Source: Streptomyces fungicidicus
Lineage (GTDB): Bacteria; Actinomycetota; Actinomycetes; Streptomycetales; Streptomycetaceae
Reading direction: 5' to 3'
DNA length: 64,000 nucleotides
Assembly: GCF_003665435.1 (NCBI RefSeq)
Contig: NZ_CP023407.1
Coordinates: forward strand, 4,699,501-4,763,500
Below are positions 26,255 through 35,019 of this stretch, one piece after another. The notes beneath the pieces were generated by a model. It searched no databases, had not been told where the DNA came from, and worked only from the letters and a program-made list of their open reading frames with translations. Made by a program: the position numbers and the translations under genes. How positions within the stretch are numbered: the first letter of the stretch is position 1; every line of letters begins with the position of its first letter.

Positions 26255-26374
26255 GGGGACTGGACTCCGCCCGGCCCGCCCGGTGATAAGGGACATGAGT
26301 GTCCATCGGTGACGGAGGGCTTGCGCGACCTCGGGAGTCGCGTGCGAATATCGACGCCGTTCGATCAGGGATCC

Positions 26375-27349
26375 GTGAAGTGTCCCCAGCCGTCCCGCCG
26401 TCCCGCCGTCCGTGAGGACCCTCCCCTCTTGACCTGGCCAGCAGCCCTGCCCGGTGCCGCTCTGCGCGCGATGCGCACGGCGGCCGGATGGCGTGCGGTC
26501 CGGTTGGCCCTGCTGGTGGGCGCGGTGTTCGCGCTCGGCGTGCTGTGCGGGGAACGGGCGCAGGCAGCGGACGGCGGTCCGGTCGGGGGCACCTCCTCCG
26601 CCCTCGCGTCCCCGGTGCCGTCCGTCACCGGAGCGTCGCCCCTCGGGGCAGTCACCGAGCCGCGCCCGGATGTGGCCGGTCCGCTCCGTCCGTTGACCGG
26701 GACGGTCGTCCGGTCCGTGCGCGAGGGGGTCGTGCGGCCGGTCGGGGAACTGGTCGACGCGGTCACCGCACCGCTGGGCGAGGCGGCGCCGGGGCAGCTC
26801 CCCGGCACGCCCGAGCTCCCTGACCTCCCCGATCTCCCCGTCCCGGAGGAGTCCGGGCCGCTGCCGGAAGTGCCCGTGCTGCCCGACGTACCGGAGCGGA
26901 CCCTGCCCGACCCGGACACGTCCGCCCCGCGACCGGGCGCCCCCGCGGCACCGCCGTCCGGCGCGTCCGGCCAGGACGGCCGGCACGCCCAGGACGCGCC
27001 GGCCGAACCGAAGGCGCCGGACAGACCGGTGGCCTCCGCGGGCCCGGTCCTCCACGGCCCTGCGCCCGTCCGGTCGGCCGACTCGGCGCACGGCGAGCAC
27101 GGGCACCGGACGGCGCGGGACGCCGTGCGGGCCGGTCCGGCCCCCGCCCCCGACGCTCCCGCGGACCAGCCCGACGGCTCGGGCGGCAACCGCCCGGCCG
27201 CGGACCACGGCAAGCAGCGCCACGGCGACGCGTACGCCGTCACCGCGCACCACCGGCCGCCGCTCCGGCTTCTGCCCGGCACCACCGTGCCCGCCGAGGC
27301 GGCCGGCACCCGCGACCCGTACCGGGACGTCCCGGTCTCACCCGCCTAG
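26375..27349 (+). CDS. Secreted Pro/Ala-rich protein
   Basis: 324 residues from the GTG at 26375, with a TTG at 26429 and an ATG at 26471 in frame as alternatives. A signal-type segment (VRLALLVGAVFALGVLCGERAQA) precedes a long stretch rich in Pro, Ala, Gly, Asp and His with repeats such as LPDLPDLPVP. No catalytic domain is visible. The composition fits a disordered wall or extracellular protein, and third-position GC supports coding. It follows the VWA gene at 120 bp. Function unknown. Confidence 0.6.
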   Translation: MKCPQPSRRPAVREDPPLLTWPAALPGAALRAMRTAAGWRAVRLALLVGAVFALGVLCGERAQAADGGPVGGTSSALASPVPSVTGASPLGAVTEPRPDVAGPLRPLTGTVVRSVREGVVRPVGELVDAVTAPLGEAAPGQLPGTPELPDLPDLPVPEESGPLPEVPVLPDVPERTLPDPDTSAPRPGAPAAPPSGASGQDGRHAQDAPAEPKAPDRPVASAGPVLHGPAPVRSADSAHGEHGHRTARDAVRAGPAPAPDAPADQPDGSGGNRPAADHGKQRHGDAYAVTAHHRPPLRLLPGTTVPAEAAGTRDPYRDVPVSPA

Positions 27350-27559
27350 GGCCGCGGCCCCTCCCTCCCCGCGGACGCGTGCCGCGGCGAGGACCCGCGG
27401 CGCACCGCCGGTCCGGGCCTCGGGCAATTGGCCCCCGGTCTCCCGGGCAACCTCCTCGGGCATCCGCCCGGGTCGGGCACCCGCCGGGCCATGGCACCCC
27501 GGCTTCGGGCACTCCCCAGTGCTTCGGGCACCCGCCGGACCCAGGAACCCCTTGGGCCT
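27350..27559. other. Noncoding GC-rich region before the tandem array
   Basis: No gene seen. Several irregular copies of CGGGCAnCC lead into the regular 17-bp array that begins at 27560. Long open frames on the minus strand look collagen-like only because of this repetition. Confidence 0.5.
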
Positions 27560-27676
27560 CGGGAACCTCCGGGTGTCGGGAACCTCTGGGTGTCGGGAAC
27601 CTCTGGTCCCCGGGATCCCCCGGTCCCCGGGATCCCCCGGTCCCCGGGATCCCCCGGTCCCCGGGACCCCCGCCCC
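27560..27676. repeat. 17-bp tandem repeat array, about seven units
   Basis: Units start at 27560, 27577, 27594, 27611, 27628, 27645 and 27662 (last one partial). The early form is CGGGAACCTCTGGGTGT and the later form CGGGATCCCCCGGTCCC. The period of 17 is not a multiple of three, which argues against coding. The last three full units are identical, pointing to recent slippage or recombination. The minus strand is G-rich enough to form quadruplexes or hairpins. Confidence 0.85.
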
Positions 27677-27911
27677 CACCGGAGACCGCCGCGCACCCTC
27701 GTCAGCCGCCGTACGCGTCCGCGCTTCCGCCCGCACCTGACTGGCGGGTAACAAATGACTCCGCGGGGCATCAGGACCCGGACAGCCGAAAGCCGTCGGT
27801 CTGTCCGGCCGTGATCCCGCGGAGGGGCGGCCGGTCCCCATAGGGGTGGGGGCCGGTCCCCCGGCAACGCCGGAGAGCAGGGCGTCCACCGCCCCTCCGG
27901 GTTGTCCTACA

Positions 27912-27947
27912 GGGCCTCACCGGGCCAACCCCAGCCCGGTGAGGCCC
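27912..27947. terminator. Strong hairpin upstream of sucC
   Basis: A perfect 14-bp stem GGGCCTCACCGGGC / GCCCGGTGAGGCCC with an 8-nt loop. It likely insulates the sucC promoter from upstream transcription. Confidence 0.65.
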
Positions 27948-27985
27948 CTCACCTCCGGCACGCCGTGCCAGGGAGGACGGCATCA

Positions 27986-28001
27986 TGTGACAGGTATCAC
28001 C
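27986..28001. promoter_or_regulatory. Crp-like site upstream of sucCD
   Basis: TGTGA-N6-TCAC followed by C, close to the Crp palindrome TGTGA-N6-TCACA. It is centred about 64 bp before the predicted transcription start of sucC, where class I activators usually bind. Confidence 0.4.
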
Positions 28002-28021
28002 GCTCACGTGTGACCCGCGAT

Positions 28022-28051
28022 TTAGAGAGGTCCCCCATGCGGCGATAACCT
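28022..28051 (+). promoter_or_regulatory. sucC promoter candidate
   Basis: TTAGAG (28022-28027) and TAACCT (28046-28051) with 18-bp spacing. It predicts a leader of about 125 nt before the GTG at 28182. I saw no known riboswitch in the leader. Confidence 0.4.
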
Positions 28052-28181
28052 GCGAGACGGACATGCCGCGCGCTCGGTCACCGTGTGCGCCTCCCTTGTG
28101 ACACAGCGGACGTCACGTTGCCCTTCGCGGCACGCCCACGCATCCAACGAACCGCGAGATCACTGATAGGGACGGAAGCGC

Positions 28182-29360
28182 GTGGACCTGTTCGAGTACC
28201 AGGCGAGGGACCTCTTCGCCAAGCACGATGTACCGGTGCTGGCCGGTGAAGTCATCGACACGCCTGAGGCGGCCCGCGCAGCCACTGAGCGTCTCGGTGG
28301 CAAGTCCGTCGTCAAGGCCCAGGTGAAGGTCGGCGGCCGTGGCAAGGCCGGCGGCGTCAAGCTCGCCGCCACCCCCGACGAGGCGGTCGAGCACGCGACC
28401 AACATCCTCGGCATGGACATCAAGGGCCACACGGTCCACAAGGTGATGATCGCCGAGACGGCCCCGGAGATCCTGGAGGAGTACTACGTCTCCTTCCTCC
28501 TCGACCGTGCCAACCGCACCTTCCTCTCCATCGCCTCCGTCGAGGGCGGCGTGGAGATCGAGGAGGTGGCGGCCAGCCGCCCGGAGGCCGTCGCCAAGAC
28601 GCCGATCGACGCCAACGAGGGTGTGACCCCCGCCAAGGCCCGCGAGATCGTCGAGGCCGCGAACTTCCCGGCCGAGGTGGCCGACAAGGTCGCGAACGTC
28701 CTGGTCACCCTGTGGAAGACCTTCGTCGCCGAGGACGCGCTCCTCGTCGAGGTCAACCCGCTGGCCAAGGTCGCCTCCGGTGACGTCATCGCCCTGGACG
28801 GCAAGGTCTCCCTGGACGAGAACGCCGAGTTCCGTCAGCCGGAGCACGAGGCCCTCCAGGACAAGGCGTCGGCCAACCCGCTCGAGGCGGCCGCCAAGGA
28901 GAAGAACCTCAACTACGTCAAGCTCGACGGTGAGGTCGGCATCATCGGCAACGGCGCGGGTCTCGTCATGAGCACCCTGGACGTCGTCGCCTACGCCGGT
29001 GAGGCGCACGGCGGCGTCAAGCCCGCCAACTTCCTCGACATCGGTGGCGGCGCGTCCGCCGCCGTCATGGCGAACGGCCTGGAGATCATCCTCGGCGACC
29101 CGGACGTCAAGTCCGTCTTCGTCAACGTCTTCGGCGGCATCACCGCCTGTGACGAGGTCGCCAACGGCATCGTGCAGGCGCTTCAGCTGCTCGCGGACCG
29201 GGGCGAGGAAGTCACCAAGCCCCTCGTGGTCCGCCTCGACGGCAACAACGCCGAGCTGGGTCGCAAGATCCTCTCCGACGCCAACCACCCGCTGGTGCAG
29301 CGCGTGGACACCATGGACGGCGCGGCCGACAAGGCCGCCGAGCTCGCGGCTGCGAAGTAA
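28182..29360 (+). CDS. sucC: Succinyl-CoA synthetase, beta subunit (ADP-forming)
   Basis: A 392-residue ATP-grasp enzyme subunit of the TCA cycle, which with SucD turns succinyl-CoA into succinate while making ATP or GTP. The start MDLFEYQARDLFAKHDVPV, the nucleotide-binding VVKAQVKVGGRGKAGGVK and the C-terminal GGITACDEVANGI are characteristic. Length is as usual. The GTG start follows GGGACGGAAG. sucD starts 19 bp after its stop, so the two are co-transcribed. Confidence 0.97.
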   Translation: MDLFEYQARDLFAKHDVPVLAGEVIDTPEAARAATERLGGKSVVKAQVKVGGRGKAGGVKLAATPDEAVEHATNILGMDIKGHTVHKVMIAETAPEILEEYYVSFLLDRANRTFLSIASVEGGVEIEEVAASRPEAVAKTPIDANEGVTPAKAREIVEAANFPAEVADKVANVLVTLWKTFVAEDALLVEVNPLAKVASGDVIALDGKVSLDENAEFRQPEHEALQDKASANPLEAAAKEKNLNYVKLDGEVGIIGNGAGLVMSTLDVVAYAGEAHGGVKPANFLDIGGGASAAVMANGLEIILGDPDVKSVFVNVFGGITACDEVANGIVQALQLLADRGEEVTKPLVVRLDGNNAELGRKILSDANHPLVQRVDTMDGAADKAAELAAAK

Positions 29361-29379
29361 GGGACGAGGACACACAGCC

Positions 29380-30264
29380 ATGGCTATCTTCCTCAACAAG
29401 GACAGCAAGGTCATCGTCCAGGGCATGACCGGTGCCACGGGCATGAAGCACACCAAGCTCATGCTGGCCGACGGCACGAACATCGTCGGCGGCGTGAACC
29501 CGCGCAAGGCCGGCACGTCCGTCGACATCGACGGCAACGAGATCCCGGTCTTCGGCACCGTGGCCGAGGCGATGGAGAAGACGGGCGCCAACGTCTCCGT
29601 CCTCTTCGTCCCGCCGGCCTTCGCCAAGGCCGCCGTCGTCGAGGCCATCGACGCCGAGATCCCGCTCGCGGTCGTCATCACCGAGGGCATCGCGGTGCAC
29701 GACTCCGCCGCCTTCTACGCGTACGCCGTGGAGAAGGGCGACAAGACCCGGATCATCGGCCCGAACTGCCCGGGTCTGATCAGCCCCGGACAGTCCAACG
29801 CCGGCATCATCCCGGGCGACATCACCAAGCCCGGCCGCATCGGCCTGGTCTCGAAGTCCGGCACGCTGACGTACCAGATGATGTACGAGCTGCGTGACAT
29901 CGGCTTCTCGTCGGCCGTGGGCATCGGCGGCGACCCGGTCATCGGCACCACGCACATCGACGCGCTCGCCGCGTTCGAGGCCGACCCCGACACCGACCTG
30001 ATCGTGATGATCGGTGAGATCGGCGGCGACGCCGAGGAGCGGGCCGCGGCCTACATCGCGGAGCACGTGACGAAGCCGGTCGTCGGCTACGTCGCGGGCT
30101 TCACCGCGCCCGAGGGCAAGACCATGGGCCACGCCGGCGCCATCGTCTCCGGTTCCTCCGGCACGGCCGCCGCCAAGAAGGAGGCCCTCGAGGCCGCCGG
30201 CGTCAAGGTCGGCAAGACGCCGACCGAGACGGCGAAGCTGGCGCGCGCCGTCCTGGCCGGCTGA
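29380..30264 (+). CDS. sucD: Succinyl-CoA synthetase, alpha subunit
   Basis: A 294-residue CoA-binding subunit. The Rossmann region has VQGMTGATGMKHTKLM and GGVNPRKAG, and the active-site His251 that is phosphorylated during catalysis lies in GHAGAIVSG. GPNCPGLISPG is the other family signature. It works as a heterotetramer with SucC in the cytoplasm. GGGACGAGGA precedes the ATG. A strong hairpin terminator follows. Confidence 0.97.
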   Translation: MAIFLNKDSKVIVQGMTGATGMKHTKLMLADGTNIVGGVNPRKAGTSVDIDGNEIPVFGTVAEAMEKTGANVSVLFVPPAFAKAAVVEAIDAEIPLAVVITEGIAVHDSAAFYAYAVEKGDKTRIIGPNCPGLISPGQSNAGIIPGDITKPGRIGLVSKSGTLTYQMMYELRDIGFSSAVGIGGDPVIGTTHIDALAAFEADPDTDLIVMIGEIGGDAEERAAAYIAEHVTKPVVGYVAGFTAPEGKTMGHAGAIVSGSSGTAAAKKEALEAAGVKVGKTPTETAKLARAVLAG

Positions 30265-30290
30265 GTCACCGGCCACGGCAGCACCGTACG

Positions 30291-30326
30291 GGTGGGCCCG
30301 TTCCCCGCAGTGGGGGACGGGCCCAC
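30291..30326. terminator. sucCD terminator
   Basis: A 16-bp stem with a single G-T pair (GGTGGGCCCGTTCCCC / GGGGGACGGGCCCACC) and a 5-nt loop, 27 nt after the sucD stop. It also faces the convergent sigma-like gene ending at 30344. Confidence 0.8.
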
Positions 30327-30343
30327 CGTCGTCTCCGCCCAGG

Positions 30344-31564
30344 TCACCGGGTCTGCGGCGCCAGCCGTTCCGGTCCCCCCGGCAGCTCCTCGCGCAGCCG
30401 GTCGCGCAGTTCGCGCCGCTCCTCCGAGAGCGGGCCGGGAGCCACCCTCGGCGGGACGCCCCGCACCGTCTCGCCCGCCGGCACCGGCGGCTCGTAGCGG
30501 GTGGGGGCCGTGCGCAGGGTGAGCGCCGTGGTGCCGATCAGGGCGACCGTGAAGGCGACGGCGGCCCGGGTCCAGAAGCGGGCCCGGCGCTCGCTGCCGC
30601 CGCGCACCTCCGGCGGTTCGGCCGCCCGCAGCCGCCCGGTGGAGGCCAGCTCGGCCAGCCGCCGGTGCAGCTCGTCCGGGTCCGAGAGTTCCGGCAGCAG
30701 GGCGGCGACGGACTCCCGCGCGTAGGTGAGCCGGCCGGCCGCCGCCCGGGTGCTGGCCTCCGTCTCCGCCGCCGTCTCGGGCAGGCCGAGACCGACGCCG
30801 TCGTACAGCAGCAGCGTGCGGCGGTAGGGCGGCGGCAGGCGCAGCAGGGCGTCGAGGAGCGCGCGGTCGTCCGCGTCGGGGGGCGGGGGTTCGGCGCGCC
30901 GGTCGTGGCGGCGCCAGCGGTGCCAGGGGGAGAGGGCCCACTCGTACGCCGCCGCGCGGACCCATCCTGCCGGGTCCGGGTCGCGGGCCACCTCGGGCCA
31001 GCGGTCCCAGGCCCGCTGGAACGCCCGCTCCACGGACTCGCGGGCGAGGTCCCGGCGGCCGGTGAGCAGATAGGCCTGCCGTACGAGGGCGGGGGCGCAG
31101 AAGGCGTACAGGGCGTCGAAGGCCTGAGCGGGCGTCAGCCCAGCGGTCCCCTCGTGCCCGTCCGGCACGGGCTCCCGGCGCGGGGCGGCCGGCGGGGGCG
31201 CCTGCGCGAACGCGGAGGCCTCCGGCACGACCGCTCCGCGACGGGCCGGCTTCTCCAGACGCACCGTCACCACCGCAGTGCCCTCCTCCTTCTGACGGGC
31301 GAACACGGACTCACGCGCACCCGCACCCGCACCCCGTTCCGCGTCGCCGGCCGTGCCCGCCGGCCCGGCCAGAGCGGCCAGCAGCTTCGCGTACGCCTCC
31401 CGGTTCCGGCCGCGCGGCGACCTGCGGCCGGACTCCCAGGCACGCACCGTGCCGGGCCGTACGCCCACCCGTTCCGCGAGCCGGGCCCGGGTCAGCGCAC
31501 CCGCCTCGCGCAGGCGCCGGCGTTCGTGGGGCGGGGGGAGCGGGGTGCCGGGGCTCCGCGTCAC
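30344..31564 (-). CDS. XRE helix-turn-helix / ECF sigma-like / transmembrane fusion protein
   Basis: 406 residues from a GTG preceded by GGAGGGG. Residues 15-50 form an XRE helix-turn-helix (LAERVGVRPGTVRAWESGRRSP). Residues 145-220 resemble sigma region 2 (DALYAFCAPALVRQAYLLTGRRDLARESVERAFQRAW, split here over two segments by eye). Residues 232-285 resemble sigma region 4 (LRLPPPYRRTLLLYDGVG). A transmembrane helix at about 331-351 is followed by a 50-residue outer tail. I infer a membrane-tethered regulator. The sigma regions are divergent and may no longer bind core polymerase. Confidence 0.75.
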   Translation of the reverse strand: MTRSPGTPLPPPHERRRLREAGALTRARLAERVGVRPGTVRAWESGRRSPRGRNREAYAKLLAALAGPAGTAGDAERGAGAGARESVFARQKEEGTAVVTVRLEKPARRGAVVPEASAFAQAPPPAAPRREPVPDGHEGTAGLTPAQAFDALYAFCAPALVRQAYLLTGRRDLARESVERAFQRAWDRWPEVARDPDPAGWVRAAAYEWALSPWHRWRRHDRRAEPPPPDADDRALLDALLRLPPPYRRTLLLYDGVGLGLPETAAETEASTRAAAGRLTYARESVAALLPELSDPDELHRRLAELASTGRLRAAEPPEVRGGSERRARFWTRAAVAFTVALIGTTALTLRTAPTRYEPPVPAGETVRGVPPRVAPGPLSEERRELRDRLREELPGGPERLAPQTR

Positions 31565-31660
31565 CGGACGCCCCTCCGTACGAAAAAGTACATAAACGTA
31601 TATTGAGCGACACAACGGCGCTTCGCCCGTTACACCGGTAAAGCGCGTGTCGTTGGGAGC
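31565..31660. promoter_or_regulatory. AT-rich divergent promoter region
   Basis: A segment of about 25 bp (31583-31606) is roughly 75 percent AT, far below the local GC content, and includes GTAC-gaaaaa-GTAC (31578-31591). It separates the sigma-like gene from the DUF6350 gene and most likely holds promoters for both. Confidence 0.45.
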
Positions 31661-33202
31661 ATGGCGGGCGTGATCCAGACCACCGCCCGCCGTACGACAC
31701 CGGCCGCCCTGCTCACCCGGATCCGCGACCGCTCGCCCGGGCTGGCCGCGGCCCTCCTCGGCGGCGCCCTCGCGGCCGGACTGGGGCTCGCGGCGCTCAC
31801 CGTCCTCGTGGTGCTGCTGTGGATCAGCTCGCCCTACCCCGACAGCGGACCGGGCGGCGCCCTGCACATCGCGGCCGCCCTCTGGCTGCTGGCGCACGGC
31901 GCCGAACTGGTCCGCGCCGACACGCTCTCCGGCACCCCCGCGCCCGTGGGACTGCCGCCGCTGCTGCTGCTCGCACTGCCGGTGTGGCTGCTGCACCGGG
32001 CGGCCCGCGACGCGGCGGAGGGCGGCGCGGGGGACTCCGGGAACGAGGCCCCGCTGGTCCCCGGCCGCACCGCCTGGGCGGGCGTCGTCCTCGGCTACCT
32101 CGCCGTCGGCGCCCCGGCCGCGCTCTACGCCTCGGGCGGCGGACTGCGGCCCGCGTGGGCGGGGACAGGCGTGTGCGTGGCGCTGGTCGCCGGGCTCGCC
32201 GCCGCCGCGGGGGTGTGGACGGCGTACGGCCGTCCGAGCGGACCGCTGGAGCGGGTGCTGGGCGCGGTGCTGCCGAGGGGCGTACGCCATCTGGTCCTCG
32301 GGCCGGACGGCCGCCCGGGGGTCGCGGCGCGGGCGGCGGCCGCCGGAGCGGCGGTGCTCGCCGGGGGCGGGACGCTGCTGCTCGCGGTGTCGCTCGGAGG
32401 GCACGCGGGGGAGGCCCGGCAGGCGTTCCTGCGGCTGACCGAGGGCTGGTCGGGCTGGGTGGCGGTGCTGCTGCTCTGCGTCGCGCTCGCCCCCAACGCC
32501 GCCGTCTGGGCGGCCGCGTACGCCCTCGGCCCGGGCTTCCTCCTCGGCGCCGGCGCCCGGGTGACCCCGCTGTCCTCCGCGCCCGCCCCGCCGCTGCCGC
32601 CGTTCCCGCTGCTCGCCGCGGTACCGGACGCCGGTGAAACCGCCGTGAACTGGGCGGCGGGGGCGCTGCCGGTGACCGCGGGGGCGGTACTGGGGTGGTA
32701 CGTGGGCCGGGGGGCGTCACGGAGCGGACGCGCCCCGGCACCCGCCTGGACGCCCGGCCGGACCGCCGGCGCGGCGGTACTGGCGGCCGGGCTCTGCGCG
32801 GCCGCGCTGTCCGCGCTCGCGGCGCTCGCCGGCGGCCCGCTGGGCGTCTCGGCGCTCGCCCGGTTCGGCCCGGTCTGGTGGCAGGTCGGAGCGGCCGCGC
32901 TCGCCTGGCTCGCCCTGGTGGCCGTCCCGGTGTCACTGGCGGTACGCGCCTGGCGGCGGCGTCCGTCCCCGGGCGACGCCGGCCCCGCCGCACCCAGGCT
33001 CCCCCGCGCCATGACGAAGGCGAAGGCGAAGGCGAAGCCTGCCGCACCCGGCCGGCGCCGGCCGCCCGCGCGGCCCCCGTCCGACGACCCCGGGGAGCCG
33101 TACCTGCTCGCTCCCGCCCCCGCCGCACGGGACGAGGTGTGGGACTGGGAGATGCCGTTCGCCGTGCGGGACGCGGACCCGAGGCCCGGCGCCGGGGAGT
33201 GA
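31661..33202 (+). CDS. DUF6350-type multi-pass membrane protein
   Basis: 513 residues with about ten hydrophobic helices (for example AAALLGGALAAGLGLAALTVLVVLLW and VAVLLLCVALAPNAAVWAAAYALG) and a Lys/Arg/Pro-rich cytoplasmic tail from about residue 435. The length and LGPGFLLGAGARVTPL segment fit DUF6350, a family common in Streptomyces just upstream of purN. Function unknown; there is no transporter signature that I recognise. Confidence 0.75.
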   Translation: MAGVIQTTARRTTPAALLTRIRDRSPGLAAALLGGALAAGLGLAALTVLVVLLWISSPYPDSGPGGALHIAAALWLLAHGAELVRADTLSGTPAPVGLPPLLLLALPVWLLHRAARDAAEGGAGDSGNEAPLVPGRTAWAGVVLGYLAVGAPAALYASGGGLRPAWAGTGVCVALVAGLAAAAGVWTAYGRPSGPLERVLGAVLPRGVRHLVLGPDGRPGVAARAAAAGAAVLAGGGTLLLAVSLGGHAGEARQAFLRLTEGWSGWVAVLLLCVALAPNAAVWAAAYALGPGFLLGAGARVTPLSSAPAPPLPPFPLLAAVPDAGETAVNWAAGALPVTAGAVLGWYVGRGASRSGRAPAPAWTPGRTAGAAVLAAGLCAAALSALAALAGGPLGVSALARFGPVWWQVGAAALAWLALVAVPVSLAVRAWRRRPSPGDAGPAAPRLPRAMTKAKAKAKPAAPGRRRPPARPPSDDPGEPYLLAPAPAARDEVWDWEMPFAVRDADPRPGAGE

Positions 33203-33210
33203 GGCCGGTG

Positions 33211-33996
33211 TCAGTCGCCCGTGCCCAGCAGATCGCGCAGCTGCTCGGGGAGGAGGTCGCTGCAGGACTGGCGGGCCTCATGGGTGAGGGCGTCGTTGGT
33301 GCAGGTGTAGTAGTCGCTGTAGACCAGCTGGGCCGTGAAGGACGCGGCGACCAGGGCGAGCGCCAGCGACCCGGTGACCAGCCCGCTCACCGCGGCCGTG
33401 GTCTGCGGCCGGCCCTTCTGCTCGGGCGCCGGGGAGTCCGGGTCCTGCGCACGGGGCTTGGCGCGCAGGGCGCTGATGCCCCAGTACAGGGACAGCGCGC
33501 CCAGCAGCAGCGCGATGTAGGGCCAGCTGAACAGGGCGAAGAAGAAGGCCCACATGCCGCCCAGCAGGGCGTAGCGCGCCCGGCGCTGGGCCGGGTCGGT
33601 GGGGTCCCAGCGCATGCCGGGCCCCTGGGAGCCGCCTCCCTGCCCCTCGGGGCGGCGCGGGCGCTCGCCGAAACCGTCGGGGGAGCGGCCGGGCTGCCGG
33701 TCGCTCCAGTTGCGGCCCCAGGGAGAGCGGCCGCCGCCCTCCCCGCCGGACGGCTGCCTCGGCTGCCAGGGCCGGTCGGGGGTGCCCTCCGGCGGCGGCG
33801 CGAACGGGTTGTCGTCCTGGGATCCCTGGGTTCCCCCGGTCCCCTCGGCGCCCTCGCGCCGGTCGTCGCCGCTGCCCTCGCCCCGGGGAGCGTCGGGCGG
33901 GGAGGCGGGGCGCTCCCGCAGCAGCACGGTGCCCCGCTCCCCTCCCTGGGCCGACTGCTGGGGGAACGTGAGGAGTCGCAGGCTGCGGTCCGGCAT
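33211..33996 (-). CDS. Membrane protein with disordered Gly/Pro/Arg-rich N-terminus
   Basis: 261 residues. The first 130 are polar and low-complexity. They are followed by helices (YALLGGMWAFFFALFSWPYIALLLGALSLYWG and AAVSGLVTGSLALALVAASFTAQLVY) and a C-terminal segment with two Cys residues, YTCTNDALTHEARQSCSDLLP, that could form a disulfide outside the membrane. The ATG at 33996 is preceded by an in-frame TTG. It is convergent with the DUF6350 gene with 8 bp between. Function unknown. Confidence 0.65.
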   Translation of the reverse strand: MPDRSLRLLTFPQQSAQGGERGTVLLRERPASPPDAPRGEGSGDDRREGAEGTGGTQGSQDDNPFAPPPEGTPDRPWQPRQPSGGEGGGRSPWGRNWSDRQPGRSPDGFGERPRRPEGQGGGSQGPGMRWDPTDPAQRRARYALLGGMWAFFFALFSWPYIALLLGALSLYWGISALRAKPRAQDPDSPAPEQKGRPQTTAAVSGLVTGSLALALVAASFTAQLVYSDYYTCTNDALTHEARQSCSDLLPEQLRDLLGTGD

Positions 33997-34380
33997 CAAG
34001 TGAGCGTCTTCCCCTTAATGAGCACGGCGTGGTCCGGCGCGGCCGCCTCGCACGACGTATCGACTACGACTGAGCTGTGAGCTGGTGCGTTCCCGTCAGC
34101 TCCGCGCGGCCCGGGCCCGTCATCCTGTGAACGCCCGGTGCGCGGTTCGCGTTCCCGCGCCCCTGGTGACCCAGGACCGGCTTTCCCGGACCGGCTCTTC
34201 CCAGACGCTACCTTCCGGCCACGCCCCCGTCCCGTGGGGGCCGCCCGGTGTGCCGGTATCGTTGCTGACGGTCGGCCGCTTCGTAGGCTTCCCCGTATCC
34301 GGGAGCGCGAAGCATTCGTAGGAATGTACAAAGCGCTGTGCCGCCGGCCGCACGGACGCTCCCCGAGAAAGGGCCCCACC
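33997..34380 (+). promoter_or_regulatory. purN upstream region with promoter
   Basis: 384 bp without a supported gene. TTGCTG (34262-34267) and TAGGCT (34284-34289) at 16-bp spacing make a good promoter; transcription would begin near 34296, about 85 nt before purN. No ZTP or purine riboswitch pattern is present. Confidence 0.5.
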
Positions 34381-35019
34381 GTGGCCGCCAAGCCCGTGGC
34401 CGAGCGCGCCAGGCGTCTCGTCGTGCTGGTCTCCGGATCCGGCACCAATCTGCAGGCGCTCCTCGACGAGATCGCCGCCACCGGCACCGAGGAGTACGGG
34501 GCCGAGATCGTGGCCGTCGGCGCCGACCGCGAGGGCATCGAGGGACTGGCCCGCGCCGAGCGCGCGGGACTGCCGACCTTCGTGTGCAGGGTCAGGGACT
34601 ACCCGACCCGCGAGGAGTGGGACGCGGCGCTCGCCGAGGCCGTCGCCGCCCACGAACCCGACCTCGTGGTGTCCGCCGGGTTCATGAAGATCGTGGGGAA
34701 GGAGTTCCTCGCGCGCTTCGGCGGGCGCTTCGTCAACACCCACCCCGCCCTGCTGCCCAGTTTCCCCGGAGCCCACGGCGTACGGGACGCGCTCGCGTAC
34801 GGCGCCAGGGTCACCGGCTGCACCGTCCACTTCGTCGACGACGGCGTCGACACCGGGCCGATCATCGCGCAGGGCGTGGTGGAGGTCCGGGACGAGGACG
34901 ACGAGAGCGCTCTGCACGAGCGCATCAAGGAAGTCGAGCGAAGGCTGCTCGTCGAGGTCGTGGGGCGGCTCGCCCGCAACGGCTATCGCATTGAGGGACG
35001 AAAGGTAGTTATCCAGTGA
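34381..35019 (+). CDS. purN: Phosphoribosylglycinamide formyltransferase
   Basis: A 212-residue enzyme of de novo purine synthesis that transfers the formyl group of 10-formyl-THF to GAR. The phosphate-binding VLVSGSGTNLQALL is near residue 15. Catalytic Asn119 and His121 lie in VNTHPALLPSFPG, and Asp157 in DDGVDTGPI. The GTG at 34381 is chosen because AAAGGG lies six bases upstream and the length then fits the family; an ATG at 34324 is in frame. GTGA overlap with purH shows an operon. Confidence 0.95.
   Translation: MAAKPVAERARRLVVLVSGSGTNLQALLDEIAATGTEEYGAEIVAVGADREGIEGLARAERAGLPTFVCRVRDYPTREEWDAALAEAVAAHEPDLVVSAGFMKIVGKEFLARFGGRFVNTHPALLPSFPGAHGVRDALAYGARVTGCTVHFVDDGVDTGPIIAQGVVEVRDEDDESALHERIKEVERRLLVEVVGRLARNGYRIEGRKVVIQ

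Noticed and set aside
27560..27676. Possible CRISPR array
   Set aside because: Units are 17 bp and directly abutting without spacers, and no cas genes are present.
27338..27889. Collagen-like protein frames on the minus strand (Gly-Pro-rich)
   Set aside because: The pattern comes from the 17-bp GC-rich tandem array. The period is not a multiple of three, two frames look equally collagen-like, and codon bias is wrong.
34138..34380. N-terminal extension of purN or a separate small gene
   Set aside because: The extension lacks family similarity, contains a good promoter (34262-34289), and a strong ribosome binding site precedes the GTG at 34381.
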